Notes: generated by a model not told the origin, from the sequence alone. 62,681 nucleotides of DNA from Flavobacterium sasangense DSM 21067 (GCF_000686885.1 NZ_JMLU01000022.1:1-62681); one strand, 5' to 3'; counted from the stretch's first letter, positions 1 to 9,359 are shown. Program-made: numbers and translations.

Positions 1-1827
1 AGTACAGGATTAGTTTCAAACATTATTACGCAATTCTGCGTTACGGTTATCATCTCTACTTTATTGTCATTAGTAGCTTCATTTACAATTATTCCATGGT
101 TGTCTTCTCGTTATGGAAAGTTAGAACATATTGAAGGTAAAAACTTGTTTGGAAAAATCATTCTTGGATTTGAAAGCTATTTAACTCGTTTTACAGACTG
201 GGTTTCAGGATTGTTAACTTGGTGTTTAGATCATTATATAAAAACTATTGTAGTTGTTTTAGTATTGTTTTTTGGATCAACAATCGGATTAATGGGTGGT
301 GGATTTATTGGTGGTGAATTCTTCGCAGCATCTGATAGTGGTGAGTTTTTAGTTCAAATTGAAATGCCAAAAGACGCTTCGTTAGAACAAACCAACTTTA
401 TGACGCAAAAAGCAGAAGCTTTCCTGAAAAAAGAACCATTCGTTCACAGTCAAATTACAACTATTGGTCAAACGAGTGAAGGTTTAGGAGCTTCTCAAGC
501 AACTGCTTATAAATCTGAGATTAACGTAAAAATGGTTGGTTTAGACAAACGTGATGAACCAGCAAACGTTTATGCTGCCAAAACAAAACGTAAATTAGAG
601 AAAATCTTAGTTGGAGCAAAAGTTAAAACGGTTCCAGTAGGTATTTTAGGAACTGCTGAAGACGCTACTTTAGGTTTAATTGTTACGGGTCCAAATGTGG
701 AAACAGCTATGGCATTTGCAAAAGCGGCTGAAAAAGAATTACGTACGATTCCTGGAGCAACAGAAATTGAATTATCTGTAGAAGATGGAAATCCAGAAGT
801 AAACGTTCAAGTGGATAGAGATAAAATGGCTGCGCTTGGATTAAGTTTACAAACTGTAGGTATGACGATGCAAACCGCATTTAGTGGAAACACTGATGGC
901 AAATTTAGAGCGGGTGAATACGAATATGACATCAACATTAAATACAATGCATTCGACAGAAAAAGTATTGAAGATGTAAGTAATTTAATTTTCATAAACG
1001 ATAGAGGTGAACAAATCAAATTAATTCAATTTGCAACGGTTTCTGAAAGTTCTGGTCCAAGTGAATTAGAAAGAAGAGACAAATCAGCATCGGTAACTGT
1101 AAAAGGTCAAAATGTGGGAGTTGCTTCGGGAACTATTGTATCGCAATGGCAAGAAAAAATTGATAAATTAGAAAAACCTACAGGTGTAGATTACATTTGG
1201 GGTGGTGATATGGAAAACCAATCAGAAGGTTTTGGAACACTTGGAATTGCTTTATTAGCAGCTATTATCTTGGTTTACCTTGTTATGGTTTCGTTATACG
1301 ACAGTTTTGTGCATCCATTTGTAGTATTATTTGCGATTCCGCTTTCGTTTATTGGAGCTATGTTAGCTTTAGCTTTAACAAATAATACATTGAATATTTT
1401 CACCATCTTAGGTATCATCATGCTAATTGGTCTGGTGTGTAAAAATGCGATTATGTTGGTGGATTATACGAATCAAAGACGTAAAGCAGGAGAAAGTATT
1501 AGAACGGCATTAATTCAAGCGAATCATGCAAGGTTGCGTCCAATTTTAATGACTACGATTGCGATGGTATTTGGTATGTTCCCAATTGCATTAGCTTCTG
1601 GAGCTGGAGCAGAATGGAAAAACGGTTTGGCTTGGGTAATTATTGGTGGATTAATTTCATCGTTATTCTTAACCTTAATCGTGGTTCCTGTAATCTATGA
1701 AATCATGGAGAAAATAATCTCTAAATTCTCTAAAGGAGAAAAAACAGATTATGAAGCCGAAATGGTTGCCGATTATGTTCACCAAGAATTAAGTGAAGAC
1801 GGTTTTAACCCGAAACACACATTATAA
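1..1827 (+). CDS. RND efflux transporter permease subunit, C-terminal part (5' end outside window)
   Basis: Inner-membrane proton-driven pump of the AcrB/MexB (HAE1 or related RND) family, which works with a periplasmic adaptor and an outer-membrane channel to expel toxic compounds. The frame is open from base 1, so the gene starts before the window; a Met at 64 is internal. The visible part holds a membrane segment, the second periplasmic porter/docking region (roughly residues 80-390 counted from base 1), then a cluster of hydrophobic helices. The segment around bases 1430-1475 reads GLVCKNAIMLVDY, the RND helix that carries a conserved proton-relay lysine. The tail is acidic and hydrophilic. 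The substrate cannot be told from this part. It ends in a strong bidirectional terminator, so it is the last gene of its operon. Confidence 0.93.
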   Translation, partial: STGLVSNIITQFCVTVIISTLLSLVASFTIIPWLSSRYGKLEHIEGKNLFGKIILGFESYLTRFTDWVSGLLTWCLDHYIKTIVVVLVLFFGSTIGLMGGGFIGGEFFAASDSGEFLVQIEMPKDASLEQTNFMTQKAEAFLKKEPFVHSQITTIGQTSEGLGASQATAYKSEINVKMVGLDKRDEPANVYAAKTKRKLEKILVGAKVKTVPVGILGTAEDATLGLIVTGPNVETAMAFAKAAEKELRTIPGATEIELSVEDGNPEVNVQVDRDKMAALGLSLQTVGMTMQTAFSGNTDGKFRAGEYEYDINIKYNAFDRKSIEDVSNLIFINDRGEQIKLIQFATVSESSGPSELERRDKSASVTVKGQNVGVASGTIVSQWQEKIDKLEKPTGVDYIWGGDMENQSEGFGTLGIALLAAIILVYLVMVSLYDSFVHPFVVLFAIPLSFIGAMLALALTNNTLNIFTILGIIMLIGLVCKNAIMLVDYTNQRRKAGESIRTALIQANHARLRPILMTTIAMVFGMFPIALASGAGAEWKNGLAWVIIGGLISSLFLTLIVVPVIYEIMEKIISKFSKGEKTDYEAEMVADYVHQELSEDGFNPKHTL

Positions 1828-1831
1828 CAAC

Positions 1832-1863
1832 AAAAAAGTCCCGATTTAATCGGGACTTTTTTT
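1832..1863. terminator. Bidirectional hairpin terminator
   Basis: The arms GTCCCGAT (1838-1845) and ATCGGGAC (1849-1856) close a TTA loop. An A-run on the left and a T-run on the right let it work for both convergent genes. The same arms recur in the terminator near 5826 and in a palindrome at 32570. Confidence 0.9.
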
Positions 1864-1878
1864 ATACTTCAAATTGAA

Positions 1879-2223
1879 TTAGTTTTTAACTAAAACGTCT
1901 TTTGACCATTTTTTTACTTCAGCAATTCTGCTATCTGAAAAATCAACTTCGCTTAAAGAATCTTCACTCCAGAAAAACCACTTTCCAGTTTTAGTACCTT
2001 TGTTATATTCGCCCATGGTTTGTTTAGTACCATCTTCGTTATAAGCCATCCATTTTCCATGTAATTTTCCGTCTAAGTAATACCCTTCTTGTTTTACTTG
2101 TCCGTTATCATAATAATATGTTGCTTTTACCATTTGGTCAACCACTTCTAATTTTGGTTTTACTTCTTGTGCAAATGACAAACTCGAAACCAATAATACT
2201 ACTGCAATTGCTACTTTTTTCAT
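1879..2223 (-). CDS. Exported MORN-repeat (YwqK-like) protein
   Basis: Small exported protein of 114 residues. A signal peptide (about residues 1-18, ending SLSFAQ) is followed by repeats of the MORN_2 type, seen as YYYDNGQVKQEGYYLDGKLHGKW and a second copy ending GTKTGKWFFW. Such repeats are common in Bacteroidota cell-surface or periplasmic proteins and are often labelled YwqK-family antitoxin, a name not supported by anything here because no toxin gene is adjacent. The gene stands alone, converging on the RND pump gene through a shared terminator. The function is unknown; a structural or protein-interaction role is likely. Confidence 0.8.
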   Translation of the reverse strand: MKKVAIAVVLLVSSLSFAQEVKPKLEVVDQMVKATYYYDNGQVKQEGYYLDGKLHGKWMAYNEDGTKQTMGEYNKGTKTGKWFFWSEDSLSEVDFSDSRIAEVKKWSKDVLVKN

Positions 2224-2334
2224 ACTCTTTTCTTTTATAGGTTAACATTACAGTAACAAATATAAAATATAATTTACAATAAAAAAACTTTTACTTAACA
2301 ATTTGGTAACATTGAGTAAAAACTTAACATTGAA

Positions 2335-2361
2335 AAAGCCAATACGTAATGTATTGGCTTT
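2335..2361 (-). terminator. Terminator of the TlpA-like gene
   Basis: The arms AAAGCCAATAC (2335-2345) and GTATTGGCTTT (2351-2361) close a 5-base loop, with an A-run to the left that becomes the U-tract of the minus-strand transcript. Confidence 0.85.
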
Positions 2362-2386
2362 AAATTAAATATAAATATATGTTAGA

Positions 2387-3391
2387 TTATTTCACTAAAC
2401 CATCTAATAATTCTACTAATAAAGGAGATGATGGTCTTGGCGCATCAGCTTTTACAACTTTACCTGTAGGATCAATTAATAAGAATCTAGGAATCGAATT
2501 AATTCCAAATGCTTTGATAAAATCTGACATCCAGTTTTTATCAGCAAACAATTGAATTCCTCCTAATTGCTTTTCCGTAACAAATTTTTGCCATTTCTCA
2601 TGATCTTTATCTACATCAACCGAAATACTAACGAATTCAATGTTTTTACCATGATATTTTTCCTCAATTTTCTTTAAATGAGGAATTTCTGCTCTACATG
2701 GACCACACCATGTTGCCCAAACATCGATATACACATATTTCCCTCTTAAATCTTCTAATTTCGTTTTTCCACCTTTGTGGTTTTCATAATCAAAAGAAGG
2801 AGCTGCAGTACCTTCTACTTTTTTTGCAGCCGCTTTTTGATTATAATATTGCGCTAGCATCATGCCTTCTTGGACAATTCTTGGTTTTAAAGCGCTTACT
2901 AATTTTTCATCTAAACCAGCACTTTCTAATTTTGCTAAATCTTCTTTTGCTTTTTTATCAAGAGCAGCCTTAAAAGTAGCTTCGTCTTTTTCTAATAAAC
3001 CTTCAAGCTCCATTTCAAATTTCTCATCTGACAATGCTTTTTGAGCTAGAAAGTTACTTTCTTTCGAACCTTTTCCAGTGTAAACAATTGTTTCGTCAAA
3101 TTCTTTTGCATCCAATGTTAATTTGATATCATCGCCTCCTCTTAAATACATCATTGAAGATTCTGACCCATCACTAAATTGATGTAACCCATCCGTTACT
3201 TCAAAAGAAGCTTCAAAAACTCCTTTTTTATTAATTGGGATTACTTGTTTGAATTTATTTGGGCCAAAAACAGTTAACGTGTCACTATTTCTGTTTTCAA
3301 TTTTAGCCGAAAATTTTACTTTTTCTTTTGTAGTAGTTTGTGCAAAAGAAAAACCGACTGATAATACTAATAAATAAACTAGTTTTTTCAT
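2387..3391 (-). CDS. TlpA-family thioredoxin-like disulfide reductase with DUF4369 domain
   Basis: Periplasmic thiol-disulfide protein of 334 residues. A signal peptide (about 1-17, ending FSFAQ) leads into a DUF4369 domain (about 25-115), a helical linker, and a C-terminal AhpC/TSA-thioredoxin domain (about 194-334). The redox motif WCGPC lies at about residues 228-232, and the cis-proline loop reads SIPRF near 301. The family keeps periplasmic cysteines reduced, for example for cytochrome c maturation, but the client of this copy cannot be read from sequence. It is a single-gene unit with its own terminator, divergent from aspS. Confidence 0.88.
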   Translation of the reverse strand: MKKLVYLLVLSVGFSFAQTTTKEKVKFSAKIENRNSDTLTVFGPNKFKQVIPINKKGVFEASFEVTDGLHQFSDGSESSMMYLRGGDDIKLTLDAKEFDETIVYTGKGSKESNFLAQKALSDEKFEMELEGLLEKDEATFKAALDKKAKEDLAKLESAGLDEKLVSALKPRIVQEGMMLAQYYNQKAAAKKVEGTAAPSFDYENHKGGKTKLEDLRGKYVYIDVWATWCGPCRAEIPHLKKIEEKYHGKNIEFVSISVDVDKDHEKWQKFVTEKQLGGIQLFADKNWMSDFIKAFGINSIPRFLLIDPTGKVVKADAPRPSSPLLVELLDGLVK

Positions 3392-3530
3392 AAAATGTGT
3401 TATAAGGTTTGTGTAAAATTATATTATTATTTTATAAAACGAAAAATAACGAATTAAAATTCTATTATTATTAACAATTGAAAACAAAAATTTTCTTTTT
3501 TGTTCTTACTTTTGCATAAAATTTTTCAAA

Positions 3531-5276
3531 ATGTACAGAAGTCATAATTGCGGCGAATTAAACGCATCACATATTAATACAGAAGTTACCCTTGCAGGTT
3601 GGGTTCAAAAATCGAGAGATAAAGGATTTATGATTTGGGTTGATTTACGTGATCGATACGGAATCACACAATTAATCTTTGACGAACAAAGAACCGACAA
3701 AGCCGTTATTGAAAAAGCAAAATCTTTAGGAAGAGAATTTGTTATTCAAATCAAAGGAACTGTTATTGAGCGTGTTTCTAAAAACCCAAATATGGCAACG
3801 GGTGACATTGAAATTTTAGTTTCTGAATTAACTATTTTAAACGAAGCACAATTGCCTCCATTCACTATTGAAGATGAAACTGATGGTGGTGAAGACATTC
3901 GTATGAAATATCGTTATTTAGATATCCGAAGAAATCCGGTTAAAAACAACTTATTGTTCCGTCATAAAGTATCGATGGAAGTTAGAAAATACCTTTCTGA
4001 CCAAGGTTTTTGCGATGTAGAAACGCCTTATTTAATTAAATCTACTCCAGAAGGCGCACGTGATTTCGTTGTACCAAGTAGAATGAACGAAGGACAGTTT
4101 TATGCACTTCCACAATCGCCACAAACGTTTAAACAGTTATTGATGGTAGGTGGAATGGATAAATATTTCCAAATTGTAAAATGTTTCCGTGACGAAGATT
4201 TACGTGCTGACCGTCAACCAGAATTTACACAAATTGACTGCGAAATGGCATTCGTAGAGCAAGAAGATATTTTAGATATGTTCGAAGGCTTAACGCGTCA
4301 TTTACTAAAAGAAATCAAAGGAATTGAAGTAGATAAATTCCCAAGAATTACTTACGATTACGCCATGAAAACCTACGGTAATGACAAACCAGATATTCGT
4401 TTTGAAATGAAATTTGGTGAGCTAAATGCTGTAGCGCAACATAAAGATTTCCCAGTATTCAATTCAGCAGAATTAGTAGTAGGAATCGCTGCACCAGGCT
4501 GTGCAAATTACACAAGAAAAGAAATTGACGCTTTAATTGATTGGGTTAAACGCCCACAAGTTGGAGCTTCGGGAATGGTATATGTAAAATGTGAAGAAGA
4601 TGGAACTTTCAAATCATCAGTAGATAAATTCTACGATCAAGAAGATTTGAAAAAATGGGCCGAAATTACCAATGCTAAACCAGGTGATTTAATTTTAATT
4701 TTATCGGGTAATGCAAACAAAGTGAGAACGCAATTATCTGCTTTAAGAATGGAAGTTGCTACTCGTTTAGGTTTGAGAAAATCTGACGAATTTGCACCAT
4801 TGTGGGTGGTTGATTTTCCATTATTAGAATGGGATGAAGAAAGCGGTAGATACCACGCAATGCACCATCCATTTACCTCTCCAAAACCAGAAGACATGGC
4901 ATTAATTGAAACCGAACCAGGAAAAGTTCGTGCTAATGCGTATGATATGGTATTAAACGGAAACGAAATTGGTGGAGGTTCTATTCGTATTCACGACAGA
5001 GAATTGCAATCAAGAATGTTTGATTTATTAGGATTTAGTAAAGAAGAAGCTTTGGCTCAGTTTGGATTCTTAATGAACGCTTTCGAGTTTGGAGCACCAC
5101 CACATGGAGGTTTAGCATTCGGTTTAGATAGATTGGTTTCTATTTTAGGCGGACAAGAAACGATTCGTGATTTTATTGCATTCCCTAAAAATAATTCAGG
5201 AAGAGATGTAATGATTGATGCGCCTTCAACTATTGATGAAGCACAATTACAAGAATTACACATTAAACTAAGATAA
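3531..5276 (+). CDS. aspS: Aspartate--tRNA ligase
   Basis: Class II aminoacyl-tRNA synthetase that charges tRNA-Asp with aspartate in the cytoplasm. The 581 residues show an N-terminal OB-fold anticodon-binding domain (starting [10 protein letters not shown]), class II motif 2 in the form [18 protein letters not shown], an insertion (GAD) domain, a [13 protein letters not shown] segment, and motif 3 ending [10 protein letters not shown]. This is the full length for bacterial AspRS. A TACTTTTG box at 3507-3514 is a plausible -7 promoter element 17 bases before the start codon. The next gene starts one base after the stop, so the two are probably cotranscribed. Confidence 0.97.
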   Translation: MYRSHNCGELNASHINTEVTLAGWVQKSRDKGFMIWVDLRDRYGITQLIFDEQRTDKAVIEKAKSLGREFVIQIKGTVIERVSKNPNMATGDIEILVSELTILNEAQLPPFTIEDETDGGEDIRMKYRYLDIRRNPVKNNLLFRHKVSMEVRKYLSDQGFCDVETPYLIKSTPEGARDFVVPSRMNEGQFYALPQSPQTFKQLLMVGGMDKYFQIVKCFRDEDLRADRQPEFTQIDCEMAFVEQEDILDMFEGLTRHLLKEIKGIEVDKFPRITYDYAMKTYGNDKPDIRFEMKFGELNAVAQHKDFPVFNSAELVVGIAAPGCANYTRKEIDALIDWVKRPQVGASGMVYVKCEEDGTFKSSVDKFYDQEDLKKWAEITNAKPGDLILILSGNANKVRTQLSALRMEVATRLGLRKSDEFAPLWVVDFPLLEWDEESGRYHAMHHPFTSPKPEDMALIETEPGKVRANAYDMVLNGNEIGGGSIRIHDRELQSRMFDLLGFSKEEALAQFGFLMNAFEFGAPPHGGLAFGLDRLVSILGGQETIRDFIAFPKNNSGRDVMIDAPSTIDEAQLQELHIKLR

Positions 5277-5277
5277 A

Positions 5278-5508
5278 ATGAAAAAGGTTCTAATTGGTCT
5301 TATCGTAATCATTGCTTGCTTAATTTCTTTTGGATATTTTCAAAAGAATAGTGGCTTAAATGGCGATAAATGGATTGGAATTGGAGTTCTTTTAGCTGCT
5401 TTTGTTCTTATGCCTTTATTTTTATATTCGAGATTTAAAAACAAAGAAACTAGAGACAGGATGCTAAACTTAGGTTTAAAGAAAAAAGAAGGTACTGATA
5501 ATCAGTAA
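5278..5508 (+). CDS. Small two-helix membrane protein
   Basis: A 76-residue protein with two hydrophobic helices (about residues 4-21 and 35-51) and a basic, polar C-terminal tail rich in Lys and Arg, which suggests a cytoplasmic C terminus. I do not recognise a named family. The ATG lies one base after the aspS stop codon, so it is read from the same message, but the pairing may only reflect genome compactness. No functional assignment is made. Confidence 0.72.
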   Translation: MKKVLIGLIVIIACLISFGYFQKNSGLNGDKWIGIGVLLAAFVLMPLFLYSRFKNKETRDRMLNLGLKKKEGTDNQ

Positions 5509-5532
5509 TTTTTAAATATTTTTAACTTTTTC

Positions 5533-5562
5533 TTGTTTGTGTCGTAAATAAGTATATCTTTG
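5533..5562 (+). promoter_or_regulatory. Bacteroidota-type promoter for the cold-shock gene
   Basis: TTG at 5533-5535 and TATCTTTG at 5555-5562 are separated by 19 bases. This matches the TTG-N19 to 23-TAnnTTTG promoter known for Flavobacterium. The start codon at 5590 then leaves a short leader of about 20 bases. Confidence 0.7.
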
Positions 5563-5589
5563 ATAATTATTAATTTTTTACAATACAAA

Positions 5590-5790
5590 ATGAGAACAGG
5601 TAAAGTTAAGTTCTTCAATGAATCAAAAGGTTACGGTTTTATTACTGATGATGAAACTGGAAAAGACATTTTCGTACACGCTAGCGGAATGAGAGTTGAA
5701 TCTTTAAATGAAGGTGATGCTGTTAGTTACGAAGAAGAAGAAGGAAGAAAAGGTAAAGTAGCTGCTCAAGTAGTAGTTATCGAAGACTAA
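5590..5790 (+). CDS. Cold-shock domain protein (CspA family)
   Basis: Single-stranded nucleic-acid-binding protein acting as an RNA chaperone. Its 66 residues form one cold-shock domain. The RNP1-like motif reads KGYGFI and the RNP2-like motif reads DIFVHAS, both in their usual places after the opening TGKVKFFNES. An in-frame TTG at 5560 would lengthen the protein, but it overlaps the promoter -7 box, so the ATG at 5590 is the start. The acidic EEEEGRKGKVAAQV end is normal for the family. Monocistronic: its own promoter and terminator bracket it. Cold induction is not provable from this sequence. Confidence 0.93.
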   Translation: MRTGKVKFFNESKGYGFITDDETGKDIFVHASGMRVESLNEGDAVSYEEEEGRKGKVAAQVVVIED

Positions 5791-5822
5791 TATATATTAT
5801 TTTTTGATTACCTAGAAAGAAC

Positions 5823-5851
5823 AAAGTCCCGATTAAATCGGGACTTTTTTT
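5823..5851. terminator. Terminator after the cold-shock gene
   Basis: The arms AAAGTCCCGAT (5823-5833) and ATCGGGACTTT (5837-5847) close a TAA loop before a T-run. The core is nearly identical to the terminator at 1832-1863. Confidence 0.9.
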
Positions 5852-5884
5852 ATACCATATATTTATCAATATAACTTTATTCCA

Positions 5885-5916
5885 TAAAAAAAGAGCTACA
5901 TTACTGTAGCCCTTTT
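5885..5916 (-). terminator. Terminator of the TonB-dependent receptor gene
   Basis: On the minus strand, GGGCTAC pairs with GTAGCTC (one G-U pair) and is followed by a long U-tract. It lies 20 bases past the receptor stop codon. Confidence 0.75.
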
Positions 5917-5935
5917 AAACTAATCAAACCATATT

Positions 5936-7759
5936 TTACTTAAATAAATACTTTACTCCAAATAAAATATTTCCTTTTGGCATTGGCACCATTCCTGCTT
6001 CAACATACTCTGTGTTGAAAATATTATTAGCGTAAATCGAGAATTCCAACTCTTTTAATTTGTATGATGCACTTACATCCCAAATATTATAACTAATTCC
6101 AGAAGTTCTTTCTACATATCTATATCCAATAGAATTACTAAAATTCTTGAACCATTCCATTGCATAATTTCCAACAAATTGGTGTTTCATAGAATTAATG
6201 GAATATCTTGAATAAGCAGCACTCGTTTGCTTAACATCGTCTTCTATAAAAGTATATCCTAATTTAATTTTTTGCTGCAAAGCATTTACAGTAAATCTAT
6301 ATTCCATATTGGTTTCAAAACCTTGTGTGTTTACATCCTGAATGTTTTGAGGCGTATAAACCACATCTGATTCTGTTAATCTTACATAATCTATCAAATC
6401 ATTTGAATCTCTATTAAATGCTGCAAACGTAAAATCAAACTTTTTAGTTAACCATTTCACTCCAATTTCTTCCGAAACAGCTTCTTCTGGTTGTAAATTT
6501 TCGTTACCAATGGCTTGTGGACCTATATAATACAAATCAGTATATGTTGGAACTCGATAAGTATATCCAATGTTTCCATATAGCCTAACATTTGAGGAAA
6601 CTTGATAACCTAAATCTAATCCTGGAAATGCTTTGCTGTCAAAATCAGAAAAATAAGAAACAGCAACTCCTGGCGTTATATCGAATTTTTTATCCAAAAA
6701 CTGAAAACGATGTTCTAAAAACACAGAAGCCATTTCTCTTGAATTATCACCTAATCGATTACTTGAAATGTAATACTTAGCCATTTCAACACCGAAACCA
6801 GTGATTCCAACTTTTGATTCATACGAACCATTTAATTCGGCAGCAAACTTATTGGTAATATGTAAATTTCTATAAATAGAAGGATTGCTTCTTATGTAGT
6901 GATATTCATCTTGATTTCTTCTCCAATACACTCTTGGTTTCCAAGTGAAATTTCCATTTTTAATCACTGTTGAAAGTCCAACTAAACTCGCTTGTGTTTC
7001 TTCATATTGCTCAGTTGCTGATGGAATTCCGTAAAAACCATTTGCACCAAATTTTCTTTCTGAATAAGTTGTCAGTAATTCAATTGGTAATTTATTTTTA
7101 TTGAATTGACTTTTCAATACATAATTGGTGTTATCAAAATCGGTATTATGACGATATCCTTCTGAAAAGTTTTTAGAAAAATGTACGATATGACTACTCT
7201 CTTTTAAACTAACTGTACCAGTAGCTTCAGCAATAAATTGACCAAAAGAACCACCTTGTACTTTTGCAATCAAAGAATTTTCTTCAACGTCTTTTGTTAC
7301 AATGTTAACAGCTCCTGTGAAGGCATTTTGTCCAAAAACGCGTGCAGCAGGCCCTTTAACAACTTCAATTCTTTTAATAACTTCAATTGGTAAAGCTAAA
7401 TTCATCGTGTGATGTCCTGTTTGCGGATCATCAACTTTAATTCCATCAATAAGTAATAACGTTTGATCAAAACCTCCACCTCTGATATATAAATCGGCTT
7501 GCATTCCGTTTACACCTTGGCGTCTTACGTCAATTCCTGCAAGTTGTTGTAATGCATCAGCAACATTTGTAATTCCCAGTTTTTTGATATCTTCAGCGGT
7601 AACAATTTGAATTGTTCTTGAATTTTCTTTAAAAGGCAAATCAATACGAGAAGAAGTAACTACAACTTCTTTAAGAGAATCTGTTTTTAATTCTGTTTCT
7701 TGTGCATTTCCTACTATAGAGCCAAAAAGCAAGACATATAAAAAGTATTTGTTTTTCAT
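5936..7759 (-). CDS. TonB-dependent outer-membrane receptor (BtuB-like)
   Basis: Outer-membrane beta-barrel that imports a scarce ligand using TonB energy. The 607 residues have a signal peptide (about 1-19, ending VGNAQ), a TonB-box-like stretch KEVVVTSS near residue 30, a plug domain (about 40-155, with LYIRGGGFDQTLLLIDGIKV and a GAVNIVTK end), and a barrel closing in aromatic FGVKYLFK. It lacks the N-terminal carboxypeptidase-like domain of SusC proteins and is short, like BtuB or small siderophore receptors. No partner uptake genes flank it. It is divergent from a MocR-type regulator across a 68-base gap, so that regulator is the likely controller. I see no cobalamin riboswitch there, so the ligand stays open. 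Confidence 0.9.
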   Translation of the reverse strand: MKNKYFLYVLLFGSIVGNAQETELKTDSLKEVVVTSSRIDLPFKENSRTIQIVTAEDIKKLGITNVADALQQLAGIDVRRQGVNGMQADLYIRGGGFDQTLLLIDGIKVDDPQTGHHTMNLALPIEVIKRIEVVKGPAARVFGQNAFTGAVNIVTKDVEENSLIAKVQGGSFGQFIAEATGTVSLKESSHIVHFSKNFSEGYRHNTDFDNTNYVLKSQFNKNKLPIELLTTYSERKFGANGFYGIPSATEQYEETQASLVGLSTVIKNGNFTWKPRVYWRRNQDEYHYIRSNPSIYRNLHITNKFAAELNGSYESKVGITGFGVEMAKYYISSNRLGDNSREMASVFLEHRFQFLDKKFDITPGVAVSYFSDFDSKAFPGLDLGYQVSSNVRLYGNIGYTYRVPTYTDLYYIGPQAIGNENLQPEEAVSEEIGVKWLTKKFDFTFAAFNRDSNDLIDYVRLTESDVVYTPQNIQDVNTQGFETNMEYRFTVNALQQKIKLGYTFIEDDVKQTSAAYSRYSINSMKHQFVGNYAMEWFKNFSNSIGYRYVERTSGISYNIWDVSASYKLKELEFSIYANNIFNTEYVEAGMVPMPKGNILFGVKYLFK

Positions 7760-7798
7760 TTGAAGTTTATTTTAAAACGGTGCAAAAGTCGTAACTTT

Positions 7799-7843
7799 CC
7801 GGACGATTAAAATAGTCCAGTTTTAAAATGAAAGATAGTCCGG
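7799..7843. promoter_or_regulatory. Candidate operator of the MocR-type regulator
   Basis: Three related half-sites lie between and inside the divergent starts: inverted CCGGAC at 7799-7804, then ATAGTCCAG at 7812-7820 and ATAGTCCGG at 7835-7843. The last two are direct repeats 23 bases apart, about two helical turns. Members of the MocR family such as GabR bind direct repeats. The third site overlaps the first codons of the regulator gene, which suggests autoregulation. Confidence 0.45.
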
Positions 7844-9324
7844 TTAATGTGTTACTAAAAGAACTTATTCACTTTGATAAAACGAGTGCTACTTCGGTGT
7901 ATATTCAAATTTCCCAACAAATTATAAATGCTGTTCAAAGAAGGTATCTTAAAGAAGGAACAGCTTTACCTGGTACCCGAATTTTCAGTCAATTACTCAA
8001 CATTCACAGAAATACAGCTGTTGCAGTTTATGAAGAATTAGCTTCGCAAGGTTGGGTTGAAATTATTCCAAACAAAGGGACTTTTATTTTAGTTCCAAAA
8101 CCAAAAACAGCTACTATCAAAGCACGTTCCAATAAAATAAACGATGCTTATAGTTATCCTAAAACGACAGGATTTCCTTTTCAAACTTCGTTTCACTTGG
8201 CATCAACACAAGAATTTTCGGAAGCAAAATACATTTTAAACGATGGTCAACCCGATTTACGATTGCATCCTATTCACGAGTTTTCAAAATGGTATGGCAC
8301 ATCAATGAAACGAAAATCGTTGATTTCAAAATGGAACAATACATCAAAAAACAGCTATTCTACATTTGAAAATCAATTATGCAATTTTTTAAATGCAACG
8401 AGAGGATTTCACATCAAACCCACAAATTTAATCAGTACACGAAGTACCGAAATGAGTTTATACATCATCTCGCAACTTTTAATTCGTAAAAAAGATGTTG
8501 TTTTGGTCGGTAATTTGAGTAATTATAATGCCAATATGATTTTTCAAGAAGCTGGAGCCGATATTAAAACTATTCCCGTTGATGAAAATGGATTAGACAT
8601 CAATTATATTGAAAAGCATTTTACAAAAGGAAAAATTCGATGTGTTTATGTGTGTTCTAATCGCGATTATCCTACTACAAACACTTTGTCTGCCGAACGA
8701 AGATTACATCTTTTACAGCTTGCCAAGAAATACCAATTTGCCATAATTGAAGATGATTTTGATTATGATTTTCAACTCGACGGTTCCGCTATGTTGCCCA
8801 TGGCAAGTTCAGACGGAAATGGAATGGTAATTTATCTTGGAAAGTTAGGCCAATCGTTATTTCCTAGTTTTCAAACGGGATTTGTGGTAGCTCCAGAAAA
8901 TTTGATTTTGGAAGCAAAAAACTACCTACAAATGTTAGACAAACAAGGCGATTTGATTCAAGAACAAGTGCTTTCGGAATTAATTTATGAAGGTGAAATT
9001 CATCGTTTACTGAAAAAGAATACCATCATTTACAAACAAAGAAGGGATTTTGCTTGCGAATGTTTCAAGCGTTATTTCAATGAAGTTATTGGATATAAAA
9101 AGCCTTCCGGTGGATTAGCCATTTGGATTGAATTTAACCCTTCAATATCATTAATTCAACTTGCTGAAGAAGTTTCGAAATTAGATGTCTTTCTGCCAAA
9201 GACCATTCTTTATCAAGATAAAAACACCTGTGCCATCCGTTTTGGATTTGGACATTTGAATGAAGAAGAAATTGAAATTGTAATAAGCAAATTAAATCTT
9301 GCATATAATTCAATCACAAAGTAA
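7828..9324 (+). CDS. MocR/GntR-family transcriptional regulator with aminotransferase-like domain
   Basis: DNA-binding regulator of 498 residues. The N-terminal winged-helix GntR domain (about 20-90) shows LPGTRIFSQLLNIHRNTAVAVYEELASQGW. A linker leads to a fold-type I aminotransferase-like domain (about 130-498) with IIEDDFDYDF and a closing RFGFGHLNEEEIE. In PLP-binding relatives the cofactor lysine lies in a motif like YIGTFSKSL; here the aligned stretch reads YLGKLGQSL (336-344), placing Gln342 where the lysine is expected. The usual arginine shortly after is also changed (PSFQTGF). The protein may therefore sense a ligand without forming a PLP Schiff base, unless Lys339 substitutes. It is divergent from the TonB receptor gene and probably controls it. 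Confidence 0.87.
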   Translation: MKDSPVNVLLKELIHFDKTSATSVYIQISQQIINAVQRRYLKEGTALPGTRIFSQLLNIHRNTAVAVYEELASQGWVEIIPNKGTFILVPKPKTATIKARSNKINDAYSYPKTTGFPFQTSFHLASTQEFSEAKYILNDGQPDLRLHPIHEFSKWYGTSMKRKSLISKWNNTSKNSYSTFENQLCNFLNATRGFHIKPTNLISTRSTEMSLYIISQLLIRKKDVVLVGNLSNYNANMIFQEAGADIKTIPVDENGLDINYIEKHFTKGKIRCVYVCSNRDYPTTNTLSAERRLHLLQLAKKYQFAIIEDDFDYDFQLDGSAMLPMASSDGNGMVIYLGKLGQSLFPSFQTGFVVAPENLILEAKNYLQMLDKQGDLIQEQVLSELIYEGEIHRLLKKNTIIYKQRRDFACECFKRYFNEVIGYKKPSGGLAIWIEFNPSISLIQLAEEVSKLDVFLPKTILYQDKNTCAIRFGFGHLNEEEIEIVISKLNLAYNSITK

Positions 9325-9326
9325 TA

Positions 9327-9359
9327 AAAAAAAGTCCCGCAAATTGCAGGACTTTTTAC
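9327..9359. terminator. Bidirectional terminator between the MocR gene and atpC
   Basis: AAAAAGTCCCGCAA pairs with TTGCAGGACTTTTT around a short AT loop. The single mismatch is C-A for the plus-strand transcript but a tolerable G-U pair for the minus-strand transcript, so it should work best for atpDC. Confidence 0.8.

Noticed and set aside
1879..2223. Antitoxin of a toxin-antitoxin pair (YwqK label)
   Set aside because: It has a signal peptide and no toxin gene is adjacent.
5560..5589. Longer N terminus for the cold-shock protein
   Set aside because: The TTG lies within the promoter -7 box, and the family starts at the ATG at 5590.
7760..7827. Cobalamin riboswitch upstream of the BtuB-like receptor
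   Set aside because: The gap is only 68 bases and shows no B12-box; it is instead filled by operator-like half-sites.
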